DNA of 64,000 nt, taken from the NCBI GenBank assembly GCA_036504055.1, contig DASXVU010000048.1, positions 1 through 64,000 on the forward strand, in the 5' to 3' direction. This document shows, one piece after another, positions 34,687 to 43,409 of this stretch. The translations under genes were made by a program, and so were the position numbers. The notes under the pieces were generated by a model. It saw nothing but the letters and a program-made list of their open reading frames with translations, searched no databases and was not told the origin of the DNA. Numbering within the stretch: the first letter of the stretch is position 1; each line of letters begins with the position of its first letter. Source of the stretch: Methanomassiliicoccales archaeon. Lineage in GTDB: Archaea > Thermoplasmatota > Thermoplasmata > Methanomassiliicoccales > UBA472.

Positions 34687-35343
34687 TCACAGTTGCTTTC
34701 GATCGAACATCCTTATCGTCACCGCCAATAGGAGAGCGGTCACCAAAACTCCCGGGACCAGAGGCAGCAGTGGCTGGCCAGGAACCAACAGTCCGGGCAA
34801 CGCCGCCACGACCGAGAGCTGATTTGCCCCATAGATGACCAGGATTATGCCGGTCAGCATGGAGTTGGCGAAGAAGCCGATCAAGACCCCCGCGGAACAG
34901 GCGATGGCGGTCATGGATAATGCCATTATAAGAGCGTTCACCGAGACGGTCAGCACATCGTTGGTGAATGCTCCGTTCCGGGCCAGGTCGAAGAGTGCGC
35001 CGAAGACCAGCGCAATGATGCCTGCGGCGGTGACGCACACGTAGGTCGCCAGGAACTTCGATAGGACGATGTCTCTTCGCTTGACCGGGCGTATTATGAA
35101 GAGGTCGAAGACATGCCGGCTCTTCTCGCTGATGATCGAGGAGACCAGCATCGCCGCCGAAAGCATCCCCCCGATGGAACCGATGAGGATAGCGGTGAAC
35201 GCGGCGAGGGACATATCCTGGCTGGTAGGCGAGGCGTAATAGATGATCAGGGTGAGCACCGGCAATCCCACCCAGAGCGTCAACATCACCTTGGATTTAT
35301 AGAAACCCCTGAGCTCGTCCCGGAACAGTAACCCGAGGCTCAT
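34687..35343 (-). CDS. ABC-2 type transporter permease
   Basis: A 218-residue membrane protein with six hydrophobic helices, of the ABC-2/CcmB-like permease class. The amphipathic N-terminal stretch FRDELRGFYKSKVML and the DLFIIRPVKRRDIVLSKFLA coupling loop are typical. Its start overlaps the ATPase gene stop by 4 bp, forming a two-gene exporter. It is followed after about 190 bp by the large surface protein gene, so it may belong with the envelope cluster. Substrate cannot be predicted. Confidence 0.85.
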   Translation of the reverse strand: MSLGLLFRDELRGFYKSKVMLTLWVGLPVLTLIIYYASPTSQDMSLAAFTAILIGSIGGMLSAAMLVSSIISEKSRHVFDLFIIRPVKRRDIVLSKFLATYVCVTAAGIIALVFGALFDLARNGAFTNDVLTVSVNALIMALSMTAIACSAGVLIGFFANSMLTGIILVIYGANQLSVVAALPGLLVPGQPLLPLVPGVLVTALLLAVTIRMFDRKQL

Positions 35344-36302
35344 GCCTTCACCCCTGCAAGGTAGTTGATGTAGATGTCCTCTAAAGTCGGGACGATGGGC
35401 GCGACCTTCCGGATCCTGCCGCCTTTGGTCAACACGTCCCGGATCAGCCTGTCGATCACCTGGTCGGCATCCGCTTCTGGTGCCAGGCAGATGATGTAGC
35501 GGCCCGGTTCCGGATTACCGATCACTTCTATGCCATCTCCGGTGCCGACCGCTGACCATTCTTTAGATCCGGGGGCCAGCACGATCTCGATCTGCTTCGG
35601 GACCTTGACCCTTTCCTTGATCTCGGACATGGAACCCACATATCCCATGTGACCATAGCTGAGGAAGCCGATCCGGTCAGCCAGGTCCTGGACGTCGTTA
35701 AGGATATGTGAGGAGAAGAATATCGTTGACCCTTCCTTGCGCAGGTCCTGGAAGATCTTCTTGAACTCGAACCGGGCGGTCGGGTCCAGCCCCGCCATCG
35801 GTTCATCCAGGATCAGTACCGATGGCTGGTGCAGTATTGCCTGGGCCATGCCTACCTTCTGCACCGTTCCGCCAGAAAGCTGGTTGATCTTCTTGTGTCT
35901 GAGCTCCGGGATCCCTACCCGTTCCAGTGCCGTCTTTATGCGGGAATCAAGCTCGTTCTCGGATATGCCTGACAAACGACCAAAGGTCGTCAGGGCATGG
36001 TCCACGGTCCTCCATTCCTGGAATCCGATGGTCTGCGGGAGGTATCCGAGCTCCTTATTGATCAGCATCTTGTTGTTCCTGATGGATTGTCCTTTGAACC
36101 TGACGTCCCCTTCAAAATCGGTGAGCAGGCCGACCAGTATCTTGATCGTGGTGGTCTTTCCGGAACCGTTCGGGCCTATATAGCCGAAGATCTCTCCGCT
36201 CCCGATACTGAATGAGACATCCTTCAAGGCCACAAAGTTACCGTAGGTTTTCGTTACCGAATCGATCGCCAGAAACGAATTGTCTTCATTTGCCTGGTTC
36301 AT
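35340..36302 (-). CDS. ABC transporter ATPase (exporter type)
   Basis: A 320-residue ATPase of the CcmA/NatA-like exporter group. Walker A is GPNGSGKTT (38-46), the signature LSGGTVQKVG, Walker B VLILDEPMAGLDP and the H loop SSHIL are intact. The C-terminal 90 residues form the accessory domain common in this group. It pairs with the ABC-2 permease encoded immediately downstream with a 4-bp overlap. The promoter region upstream (36303-36569) is shared with the divergent CDF transporter gene. Confidence 0.9.
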   Translation of the reverse strand: MNQANEDNSFLAIDSVTKTYGNFVALKDVSFSIGSGEIFGYIGPNGSGKTTTIKILVGLLTDFEGDVRFKGQSIRNNKMLINKELGYLPQTIGFQEWRTVDHALTTFGRLSGISENELDSRIKTALERVGIPELRHKKINQLSGGTVQKVGMAQAILHQPSVLILDEPMAGLDPTARFEFKKIFQDLRKEGSTIFFSSHILNDVQDLADRIGFLSYGHMGYVGSMSEIKERVKVPKQIEIVLAPGSKEWSAVGTGDGIEVIGNPEPGRYIICLAPEADADQVIDRLIRDVLTKGGRIRKVAPIVPTLEDIYINYLAGVKA

Positions 36303-36569
36303 TATGACTCACCGATGGGCAGAGAATGGCCAGGTAAGCCTTATGCTTTTCTTTGTTCCTTTGAGTCATACCGAAAACTGCGGTCTTGCTGTGAGGGCCG
36401 AATGTGCGGTTGGGAGGATATCGAACGACGATCCAAAGTTCTCTTTGGCGTTCCATGGAATGAATCCACACTAGCCTTGTATCTTCATTAGGCCAGCCTA
36501 AATTATTTTTCCATGCAATAGAAAAGCTTTATGTTCCCACCAAAGATTCAGGTCTCAATATGCTAGCGG
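36303..36569. promoter_or_regulatory. Divergent intergenic region with long inverted repeat
   Basis: About 267 bp between the ABC exporter operon and the CDF transporter gene, without a credible gene. An 8-bp inverted repeat ATGACTCA / TGAGTCAT (about 36304 and 36362) spans the exporter start-proximal region. AT-rich CCTAAATTATTTTTCC near 36497-36513 and GCTTTATG near 36527 are TATA candidates for the CDF gene. Confidence 0.3.
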
Positions 36570-37991
36570 GTGCAGTTTTTGACTCCTAAAGAGAAGGTCG
36601 CTTTCTTCTCTGTCGTCGCCGCTATAGGGCTAGTGGGCACAAAGATCGTTGTGGCCGTTTGGACCAATAGCCTGGGTATCCTGTCTGAAGCTCTGCACTC
36701 CAGCATAGACCTCATAGCCGCCTTCGTTACATTGGCGGCCGTACGCATGGCCGAGCGGCCTGCGGATTCAGACCATCATTATGGCCACGAGAAAGTAGAA
36801 TCGCTGTCCAGTTTGTTCGAGACCGCACTTCTGTTCGTGACCTGCGGTTGGATCGTCTACGAAGCAGTCCACCGATTGATATCGCCGGTAGAGGTGGACG
36901 TGACGTACATCGCCATCGTTGTTATGGTTTTCTCCATCATCGTGGACTTCACAAGATCAAGGGCACTTCACAAGATGGCAGTGCGATACAAGTCGCAGGC
37001 ACTTGAGGCTGACGCTATCCATTTCTCGACCGATCTGATCTCCTCGGTGGTTGTCATCCTTGGCATAGTGGTCACCATGGCCGCCACATCCGGAACGATA
37101 CCGATCGAGTTCCGTGCGTTCGACTCGATTTCTGCGTTGGGCGTGGGAGTAATAACCGCGGTGATCGGCTACCGGCTCTGGAAACGGTCCATCCATACAC
37201 TGATGGACGGCGCTCCCGAAGGGATATCCGAGCTTGTTGCCGATGAGGCGATGAAGGTCAGGGAGATCAGAGGGGTGAATCAGGTCCGGGTGCGGGAGAC
37301 GGGTCCAAAGGTCTACATCGACTGCACCGTCTTTATCGACAAGGTCATCCCTCTGGAACAGGCCCATCGGGTCACCGACGACTTCTCCAGAAGGATCCGG
37401 AAGAGGGTGGACAACGCAGTGATCATGGTGAACGCGGAGCCGTATTGCGTCGAGCCCACCGATCTGGTCGACAAGATCCGGGCAGAGGCGGCTGACTTCA
37501 AGGAGATCAAGACGGTTCACAACATAAACGTGTCCGAGTTCGACAACGATACCGGGGAGGAATTGGAGGTGGATTTCCATCTGGAGCTGGACGGGGATCT
37601 CTCCCTGGACAAGGCCCACGCCATCGCGACCCGGCTTGAGAACCGCATCAAGACCCTTGATCAACGCATAACCAACGTCACCACCCACATCGAGCCTGCT
37701 GATTGCCATTCGTGCGGCCTCAAGAGCATCCGTGTGGGGGAGGAAGGGATGGCGCGTTCGATCAAACAGCTGGTGGGAACATTCCCAGAGATCGAGGACG
37801 TGACCAGGATATCGGTGCAGAAGACAGAGGGAAAGATCCGTGTCGGCATGTGCTGTTCCTTCGGGAGCACGCACAGTGTCAAGCAGGCCCACGACGTCGC
37901 CGAGAAGCTCGAAGGGGTCATCAGGGCCAAGCATCCGGAGGTCGATGTGGTTTCCATCCACATGGAACCCAGCAACCGCGCGGTGATATGA
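36570..37991 (+). CDS. Cation diffusion facilitator transporter with three tandem ZT-dimer domains
   Basis: Metal-cation/proton antiporter of 473 residues. Residues 1-200 hold six helices with CDF metal-site motifs HSSIDL (helix 2), DHHYGHEKVE (loop) and DAIHFSTDL (helix 5), fitting Zn, Fe, Mn or Co export. Three consecutive cytoplasmic ZT-dimer-like domains follow (about 205-295, 298-388 and 395-470), whereas typical members have one. A DCHSCG motif between domains 2 and 3 adds possible metal ligands. GTG 36570 is the start; a TTG nine bases on is an alternative. Monocistronic. Which metal is transported is not evident. Confidence 0.88.
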   Translation: MQFLTPKEKVAFFSVVAAIGLVGTKIVVAVWTNSLGILSEALHSSIDLIAAFVTLAAVRMAERPADSDHHYGHEKVESLSSLFETALLFVTCGWIVYEAVHRLISPVEVDVTYIAIVVMVFSIIVDFTRSRALHKMAVRYKSQALEADAIHFSTDLISSVVVILGIVVTMAATSGTIPIEFRAFDSISALGVGVITAVIGYRLWKRSIHTLMDGAPEGISELVADEAMKVREIRGVNQVRVRETGPKVYIDCTVFIDKVIPLEQAHRVTDDFSRRIRKRVDNAVIMVNAEPYCVEPTDLVDKIRAEAADFKEIKTVHNINVSEFDNDTGEELEVDFHLELDGDLSLDKAHAIATRLENRIKTLDQRITNVTTHIEPADCHSCGLKSIRVGEEGMARSIKQLVGTFPEIEDVTRISVQKTEGKIRVGMCCSFGSTHSVKQAHDVAEKLEGVIRAKHPEVDVVSIHMEPSNRAVI

Positions 37992-38159
37992 TCGATCCGA
38001 ATGGAAACCCGATCTGATCGTATCCATCATGCGGCTCCATTTACTCAACGTGCAAGGTTCAATACGTTTCTTGTAGGGACGATCGATCGGATCGTTCAGC
38101 CGTGACTGTCATGGTGCCGATCTCGCTTTGTAGAAACGAGAATAGCGAAAATGCCATTG

Positions 38160-38510
38160 TCATTCGATCATTCTGCCCACCATTGTGCTGAGGTGCCCTA
38201 TCTCCCCAGGAAGTACGCTCTTTTGGCAATAGATCCAGCCATCTCCTTGGCTGGTCAGCTCGAAGCCTAGGTTTCGTGCCTCAAGGGCTATGTCCAGACC
38301 GCGATAGCACTTCTGGAGGTCTATCGGATGGCCGTCTTTCAGTACGCAGACCAACAGCTCAAGGACCAACATCGTTGCCTCATCCGAACAGCACGCGCAA
38401 ACTCCCAGACGGCCGTTCTCTCCGCTTCGCAGGTTAAGGTAGGTTTCGCCGTCCTCTGAGATTCTGGCCTTGGCCATGATCGATTCCAGGTCCATATCGG
38501 CCCATTCCAT
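38160..38510 (-). CDS. Cys-rich small protein of unknown function
   Basis: A 116-residue soluble protein with six cysteines: C38, C40 and C41 in GVCACCSDEA, then C55, C68 and C95. The CxCC cluster could bind a metal or Fe-S centre. No family was recognised. It is encoded 6 bp after the flavodoxin-like gene on the same strand and ends a small cluster with that gene and a membrane protein, so it may be a redox partner or regulator of the flavoprotein. That link is positional only. Confidence 0.6.
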   Translation of the reverse strand: MEWADMDLESIMAKARISEDGETYLNLRSGENGRLGVCACCSDEATMLVLELLVCVLKDGHPIDLQKCYRGLDIALEARNLGFELTSQGDGWIYCQKSVLPGEIGHLSTMVGRMIE

Positions 38511-38516
38511 GGTGGA

Positions 38517-39281
38517 TCAATCCTCTCTCGGGGTCATGTCTCTCATTGTACGTTTCAGGATGGCGATCAGCAATGCAGAGCCACCCCTCTTGCCCAGCCC
38601 GATCTTTGCAGGGAAGTAGTAATCCGTTTTGTCCCTGTAATACTCATAATCGGCTGGCAGGTGTTCGCGTGTTGATTCGGATACCGATTTGAAGAACCGG
38701 AAGCCCATGTATGAACCAAGCGAGACCCTGGGTTCCTTCCGCTGTAGTTCATCATAGAAGCGGTCTGCTGCCTTCTCTATCCTTTGCTGGTTCTTCCGGA
38801 TTGCCCGGTCGTTCATTGGCCAGGGAAGCTTCATGGCCTGCAGCTCGGAGACGATCTCCAGTCCTCCGATCGCCATGCTCAGCGACTTCGTGGTCCTTTT
38901 AAGGCCAGAACCTCCGTTGGCTACCAGCATGACCTTCTTTTCGAAGTATTTGGGGCGATGGTGTGTGTAAGCGAACCGGTCAATGAAGTTCTTCATCAAC
39001 CAGGAAACATCCTGGACGTACCCGGGCGAGACCAGTATGATGCCATCTGCATCTTCCATGCGCCTTTCGATGGCCAACCGGTCCTCTCTCATCGGGCACC
39101 GGTCCTCTCCCTTGGAAATGCATTGGAAGCATCCCCGGCACAGCCCCAGGTTCACATCCTTCAGCATCAGGTAGTCGAACTCCACCCTACCGCGAGCGTT
39201 CATATGTCCTTCGATGGCCTTGGTCACCTCGAACCCGTTTCCATTGCCCTTCGGGCTGCCCATTATTGCCAGTACCTTCAT
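38517..39281 (-). CDS. Flavodoxin-family NAD(P)H-dependent FMN reductase
   Basis: A 254-residue flavoprotein related to the one at 7.4-8.0 kb but only moderately similar. FMN-binding loop GSPKGNGNG at residues 8-16, a CRGCFQC motif plus a further Cys in EDRCPMRED for a likely Fe-S site, and the SPGYVQDVSWLMKNF FMN contact are visible. The C-terminal 70 residues (YMGFRFFKSV to the end) form an extension. The open frame runs to 39605, but that part overlaps the upstream gene; ATG 39281 with GAGG 6 bp upstream is the sensible start. Substrate unknown. Confidence 0.82.
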   Translation of the reverse strand: MKVLAIMGSPKGNGNGFEVTKAIEGHMNARGRVEFDYLMLKDVNLGLCRGCFQCISKGEDRCPMREDRLAIERRMEDADGIILVSPGYVQDVSWLMKNFIDRFAYTHHRPKYFEKKVMLVANGGSGLKRTTKSLSMAIGGLEIVSELQAMKLPWPMNDRAIRKNQQRIEKAADRFYDELQRKEPRVSLGSYMGFRFFKSVSESTREHLPADYEYYRDKTDYYFPAKIGLGKRGGSALLIAILKRTMRDMTPRED

Positions 39282-39289
39282 GTACATCC

Positions 39290-39733
39290 TCACTCCACGA
39301 ACGTTGTCTTGACGGCCGAGCTCGGCATGACCTCCGAGACGAACAGAGCGATCAATGCCAGATCGATCCCTATGGCGGCCATCCAATAGATGTTGAAGAA
39401 TCCAAATAGCAGGCACAGGGAAAAGAGTGACGATGACACGATCATTCTGTTCCTCATTACTGCCCACCTCCGGGTCAGAACGCTGATTCCCGAAAGCATG
39501 AAACCAACCGCCGCCAGTCCCACCACGGTGATCCCGATGCCGATGACGATGTCGGCCCCGAGACCGAGCGTCGTGAACACTGATGTCGACGGGTTCAGCA
39601 TCCACAGGCCCGGAGATCCATCCGTGTTCGGGGCCAAAGCAACTGCCAGGTGAACCAGTCCGTGCACCATCATGAACAGTCCCATTATCCGCCCATTTTT
39701 GATCGAACCGCCAGAATTCCTTATGAACTTCAT
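39290..39733 (-). CDS. Four-helix membrane protein of unknown function
   Basis: About 147 residues with four hydrophobic helices (roughly 16-34, 54-80, 92-110 and 112-132 from the chosen start). The GLFMMVHGLVHLAVAL segment, with two histidines in the first helix, recalls small DoxX-like or heme/quinone-binding bundles but is not diagnostic. ATG 39733 (MKFIRNSG) is preferred because the upstream codons to 39766 add a basic stretch without a ribosome-binding site. It precedes the flavodoxin-family gene by 8 bp in the same cluster. A role in membrane electron transfer is speculative. Confidence 0.6.
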   Translation of the reverse strand: MKFIRNSGGSIKNGRIMGLFMMVHGLVHLAVALAPNTDGSPGLWMLNPSTSVFTTLGLGADIVIGIGITVVGLAAVGFMLSGISVLTRRWAVMRNRMIVSSSLFSLCLLFGFFNIYWMAAIGIDLALIALFVSEVMPSSAVKTTFVE

Positions 39734-39855
39734 GTTTCTCACTGTAGCGAAGATGGTGGCGGGCATGATATTCCCGCGTTCACAGGGCCGATGACGTTCC
39801 TCACATGAGGAGGAGAGTTTTCTTCATTCCATCAACAAGGACGTTGAAAGACCTT

Positions 39856-40791
39856 TCATGTCATATTGTCTGGACGCTTCCCTCCGTCCAGGAGATGGTC
39901 GCGCCAGGTCTCATAGTATCGTCCTGCATAGATTATCTGCGGGACAGCGGAGCGCACACGGTCGCTCTTCTCTATCTCCATCAACAGCAGTTCCAGGTCA
40001 TGCAGGGTGTTGGTCCAGGCTAACATGACGATCGTGTCAGGGAGATTGCTGAAGGTGCGGTAATATCCGACCGCGGGAGCGAAACGCCGCACGAAGCCAT
40101 TGCCCAAGGTCATCTTGTCCGATCCATTGGTGAGCGTCACATCGATGATGGTTATGATGTTCCCGGAAAGGCCAGGATGGAGGCCAAGCGAGAATTCTAT
40201 GGAGCCATCATCGATCATCCTGTCCAATCGCCGCTTCACCGTCGCCGCTGTTACGTTCAGCTCGGAGGCGACATCCGCCACCGGTTTACGGGCATCCCTC
40301 CTCATGGAGGAGACGATTCTCTTGTCCAGCGGTGAGAGTTCCTGTCGGGCCTCCGGTCTCGAGATCTCCCCTGCCTTTCCTGCCAGGCCATGCGAGACGA
40401 TCGCCACTCTGGGCTCGGGCATAGCGGCGGACCTCCTGACAAACGAGACGAAGGATTCCAATTCCGAGATGTCGTGGAGGAGCGCCGTCACGAAAAGCAC
40501 TTTACCACTGCCGAACAGGACCTGGGATACCCGGCCGTCGGCGTGCAGTTCCGCGATCATGTCCGCCCTCGAGGTGAAGTGGGACTCGCCCTGGACCATG
40601 ACCTCCACCGCCTTCAGGTATCCGAGGGAGATGTTCGTCCCGAATCCGAGAATGATCCTTTCCTCCATCAATATCTGGATCCGGCGGTGGACGGCCTGCA
40701 CCGATACGTTCAGGCGATCGGCGAGCTCCCGGTAGGGAAGCCTGGGCTCGAAAAGAAGCATCCTGATCAAATGAAGGTCGGTTCCGTCCAC
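39856..40791 (-). CDS. Double Lrp/AsnC-type transcription regulator
   Basis: A 311-residue regulator with two consecutive AsnC-type winged helices. The first (1-55) has LLFEPRLPYRELADRLNVSVQAVHRR; the second (about 150-200) has RIVSSMRRDARKPVADVASELNVTAA. Each is followed by a ligand/dimer-like alpha-beta region. Such fused double-HTH Lrp proteins are found in archaea. It is upstream of, and on the same strand as, the membrane/flavodoxin/Cys-rich gene cluster (about 120 bp gap), which it may control. Effector unknown. Confidence 0.8.
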   Translation of the reverse strand: MDGTDLHLIRMLLFEPRLPYRELADRLNVSVQAVHRRIQILMEERIILGFGTNISLGYLKAVEVMVQGESHFTSRADMIAELHADGRVSQVLFGSGKVLFVTALLHDISELESFVSFVRRSAAMPEPRVAIVSHGLAGKAGEISRPEARQELSPLDKRIVSSMRRDARKPVADVASELNVTAATVKRRLDRMIDDGSIEFSLGLHPGLSGNIITIIDVTLTNGSDKMTLGNGFVRRFAPAVGYYRTFSNLPDTIVMLAWTNTLHDLELLLMEIEKSDRVRSAVPQIIYAGRYYETWRDHLLDGGKRPDNMT

Positions 40792-40875
40792 TTCCCATTG
40801 TAACCGACCGAACGCATATGAAGGTTACTTTATCGGAGACCACAAAATGGAGGCCTGCCATGCCAGTTCCATTGA

Positions 40876-41379
40876 TCAGTTCAGCCAATGAGTGACCTTG
40901 GATATCTCAACCACGACCGGTCCCCCTGAGATATCATAGTGAAGGGTCCAGATGCCGAAACCGGTCTGTCCGGTGCCCTCGGTCCTGTTCGCGGGAACTC
41001 TTTCGCCCATGGCATGGTCCGTGGCGTCTTGGGCCACTCCAGAACTCCCTTTTGTCACCAGTGAACTTGCCGATGAGAGAGCATAGGTGCATGACCAATC
41101 TGTGTTCGTAAATAGTGGATAGAACATGCACTCAACGATCTCCCAGCTCTCATCCACGTTGAATGGGATGGAAGTGTTGTCATCGATCACGATGACCTTC
41201 TTTATGACCTCATAGGTCCCATGTCCCTGGTATTCCATAGGTGTCCTTTCGTAGATTTCTCTTGTGATGTTGGTCGATGTGCCGCCCTGGATCATTTGGG
41301 GGAGGATGGCACCAAGGACCATCCCTACAATGAATACGCCCACTACTATCGCCGATGCCACCTTTTTCGACCGCTCCAA
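40876..41379 (-). CDS. Membrane-anchored extracellular protein, unknown
   Basis: A 167-residue protein with one N-terminal hydrophobic helix (8-28), most likely an anchor, and an extracellular domain of about 135 residues with two N-x-S/T sites and two cysteines (in VECMFYPL and DWSCTYAL) that could form a disulfide. No family was recognised. The upstream region carries AT-rich TATA candidates, and the gene is divergent from the UPF0173 hydrolase gene. Confidence 0.6.
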   Translation of the reverse strand: MERSKKVASAIVVGVFIVGMVLGAILPQMIQGGTSTNITREIYERTPMEYQGHGTYEVIKKVIVIDDNTSIPFNVDESWEIVECMFYPLFTNTDWSCTYALSSASSLVTKGSSGVAQDATDHAMGERVPANRTEGTGQTGFGIWTLHYDISGGPVVVEISKVTHWLN

Positions 41380-41504
41380 ATCTCCCCCTCCTGAAATCCT
41401 AGATAATTAAATATTATACCGTATTTAAATATGATGCATGTTTTCTATTTGACGAAGAACCCGCAAACTTATTTCGGCTTGACTTACATCAATGGATTGA
41501 GCCC
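41380..41504. promoter_or_regulatory. Divergent AT-rich promoter region
   Basis: Contains ATTAAATATTATACC (about 41405-41420) and GTATTTAAATATG (about 41422-41434), both good TATA candidates. The first suits the minus-strand extracellular protein gene. The plus-strand UPF0173 gene start is some 70 bp away, so its core promoter may be the weaker CTTATTTCGG near 41470. Confidence 0.4.
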
Positions 41505-42179
41505 ATGGTCAAACTTCGCTATCTCGGTCATTCCGCATTCACCATCTCTGACGTCCGCAACACGGTGATCATCGATCCGTTCCTCACCGGTAACAGTGAA
41601 GCATCGTTCCGGGCCCGGGACATCGAGGCCGACCTTATCCTGGTGACGCATGCGCACAACGACCATCTGGGTGACGCCATAGAGATCTCCAAACGTTCAG
41701 GCTCACCGATCCTATGTTCCTTTGAGCTGGGGATGTACTGTGAATCCCAGGGGGCCAAGGTGATTAACGCCCATATCGGGGGGAAGTTCAAATTCGATTT
41801 CGGCTCGGTCAAACTGTTTCCCGCTCTGCATTCGTCCTCCCTCGATGACATCCATCCCCTTGGAACAGCGGTTTCCTTCATGATCAACATGGAGGGCAAG
41901 AACATGTACCATGCCGGCGACACTGCCTTGTTCGGGGACATGGCCTTGATAGCGGAGCAATACAAGATCGACGTGGCCATGCTGCCTATCGGAGGCATCT
42001 ATACCATGGATTCGGAGGATGCCGTAAGAGCGGAGAGGCTGCTGCGGGCAAAGAAGGTCGTCCCTATGCACTACGGCAAATGGTCCGAGGCGGACCCCTA
42101 CGAGTTCCGCGACCGTATCGGGGAACAGGGCATCGGGACTGCGGTGGTCATGAGGCCCGGGGATGCGATAATCGTCTGA
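41505..42179 (+). CDS. UPF0173 metal-dependent hydrolase (MBL fold)
   Basis: A 224-residue member of the UPF0173/YtkL-like group. GHSAFTI at the N terminus, IDPFLTGN, the metal motif THAHNDHLGDA, YHAGDTALFGDM and the closing MHYGKW are all in place. The substrate of this widespread archaeal and bacterial family is not established; some relatives cleave phosphodiesters or N-acyl phospholipids. The gene is followed after 76 bp by the COG0523 GTPase gene on the same strand. Confidence 0.9.
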   Translation: MVKLRYLGHSAFTISDVRNTVIIDPFLTGNSEASFRARDIEADLILVTHAHNDHLGDAIEISKRSGSPILCSFELGMYCESQGAKVINAHIGGKFKFDFGSVKLFPALHSSSLDDIHPLGTAVSFMINMEGKNMYHAGDTALFGDMALIAEQYKIDVAMLPIGGIYTMDSEDAVRAERLLRAKKVVPMHYGKWSEADPYEFRDRIGEQGIGTAVVMRPGDAIIV

Positions 42180-42255
42180 TCAACGGCCTTTCAACCATTT
42201 GATTCTGGAGTAAAACGTTTATCCTCACTCACGATGTATGTGCTGGGTTGAACGA

Positions 42256-43329
42256 ATGGGTACGCGCATTGCCATTATCGGAGGCTTCCTGGGTGCGGGC
42301 AAGACCACCTTGATCAATAAGATCGCCAAGGGTCTGAGCGAGGATGGCAAGACCATCGGTCTGATCATGAACGATCAGGGAGAGGCGTTGGTCGACACGC
42401 AGTACTCCAAGGCGAACGGTTTTGAGACATCGGAGGTTCTGCGCGGCTGCTTCTGCTGCCGATTCAACGATCTCATGGCCTCGGCCAGGAACATCGTCTC
42501 CCGGACCCGTCCCGACTTCATAATCGCCGAGCCAGTGGGCTCTTGCACGGACCTCCTCGCCACGGTCGTGGCCCCGCTGAAGCTGATGTATCCCAACGAG
42601 TTCGAGGTGGCGCCATTGATCATAGTGGTGGACGCACCCCGCCTCGCCGAAGAAGGGCTGGACCCGGGCACGCTCAGCGGCTATCTGAGGAAGCACCAGA
42701 TCGAGGAGGCGGAGCACATCGTCATCTCCAAGATCGACATGGTCTCCAGGGAGGTGATGCTCAAGCTGGTCGACGCGGCGAAGAACTACAACCCGCAGGC
42801 GGACGTGATACCCTACTCCTCCGTCACCGGCCATGGTCTGGAAAGGATCATGGGCGTCATACGTTCTGGAAAGCGCAGCGACCGTCAGCCCATCGATATC
42901 GATTATGATACGTATGCCATGGCCGAGGCGGAGCTGGGCTGGTACAACGGCACCTTCAGCTTCCATGCCCTGGATAGGGTGGACACCTATGATCTGGCCA
43001 CTAAGATCATCCGCGCCATCTCATTGAACTATGAACCAGAGGACATCGCCCATGCAAAATTGATGGTGACCTCGGACACGAACTCCCTGAAGATGTCCGT
43101 TGTCTTCGATAACATATCGATCGACGGTATCAAAGGTTCCAGATACGCTGAGGGCAGGGTCAAGGTCACGATAAACGCCCGGGTGGTGTCGTCTCCCGAC
43201 GATCTTCAGTCCAATATCCGGAGCGCAGTATTCCAGGCGATGGATTCGATAGGCAAGCGTTCGGAAGGTTTCGCGGATGAATGTTTCGCGCCCTCTAGGC
43301 CAAATCCAACCCATCGGATCGTCGATTAG
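42256..43329 (+). CDS. COG0523 (CobW-like) GTPase, putative metallochaperone
   Basis: A 357-residue G3E-family GTPase. The P loop GGFLGAGKTT lies at about 9-18, the metal-binding CxCC motif is CFCC (in LRGCFCCRFNDL), and the base-recognition motif is SKID. The C-terminal half after residue 215 is not a standard CobW C domain and has two beta-rich units, one with FDNISIDGIKGS. Family members deliver Zn, Co or Fe to client proteins. ATG 42256, preceded by GGTTGA, is chosen over ATG 42238. A Cys-rich winged-helix regulator follows, hinting at metal-controlled expression. Confidence 0.8.
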   Translation: MGTRIAIIGGFLGAGKTTLINKIAKGLSEDGKTIGLIMNDQGEALVDTQYSKANGFETSEVLRGCFCCRFNDLMASARNIVSRTRPDFIIAEPVGSCTDLLATVVAPLKLMYPNEFEVAPLIIVVDAPRLAEEGLDPGTLSGYLRKHQIEEAEHIVISKIDMVSREVMLKLVDAAKNYNPQADVIPYSSVTGHGLERIMGVIRSGKRSDRQPIDIDYDTYAMAEAELGWYNGTFSFHALDRVDTYDLATKIIRAISLNYEPEDIAHAKLMVTSDTNSLKMSVVFDNISIDGIKGSRYAEGRVKVTINARVVSSPDDLQSNIRSAVFQAMDSIGKRSEGFADECFAPSRPNPTHRIVD

Positions 43330-43330
43330 A

Positions 43331-43365
43331 GGAAACCGGTATAATAGCGCCTTTCAACGGTTTCC
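43331..43365. promoter_or_regulatory. Inverted repeat between COG0523 and HTH genes
   Basis: GGAAACCG (43331-43338) and CGGTTTCC (43358-43365) form a perfect 8-bp inverted repeat with a 19-nt centre containing TATAAT. It could be a terminator for the GTPase gene, since it starts right after its stop, but no T run follows; an operator upstream of the TATA element ATTAAATA (about 43387-43394) of the next gene is equally likely. Confidence 0.35.
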
Positions 43366-43409
43366 CTATTGGACTACAGACTCAATAATTAAATAGCCCG
43401 CGGTTTGAT

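Noticed and set aside
36957-38048. 363-codon minus-strand open frame opposite the CDF gene
   Set aside because: Mirror of the CDF coding sequence with no family motif; the plus-strand frame has clear CDF motifs.
39282-39605. N-terminal extension of the flavodoxin-family protein
   Set aside because: The open frame continues about 108 codons upstream, but the sequence is Arg/His/Gly-rich, lies over a real membrane protein gene in another frame, and a good ribosome-binding site precedes ATG 39281.
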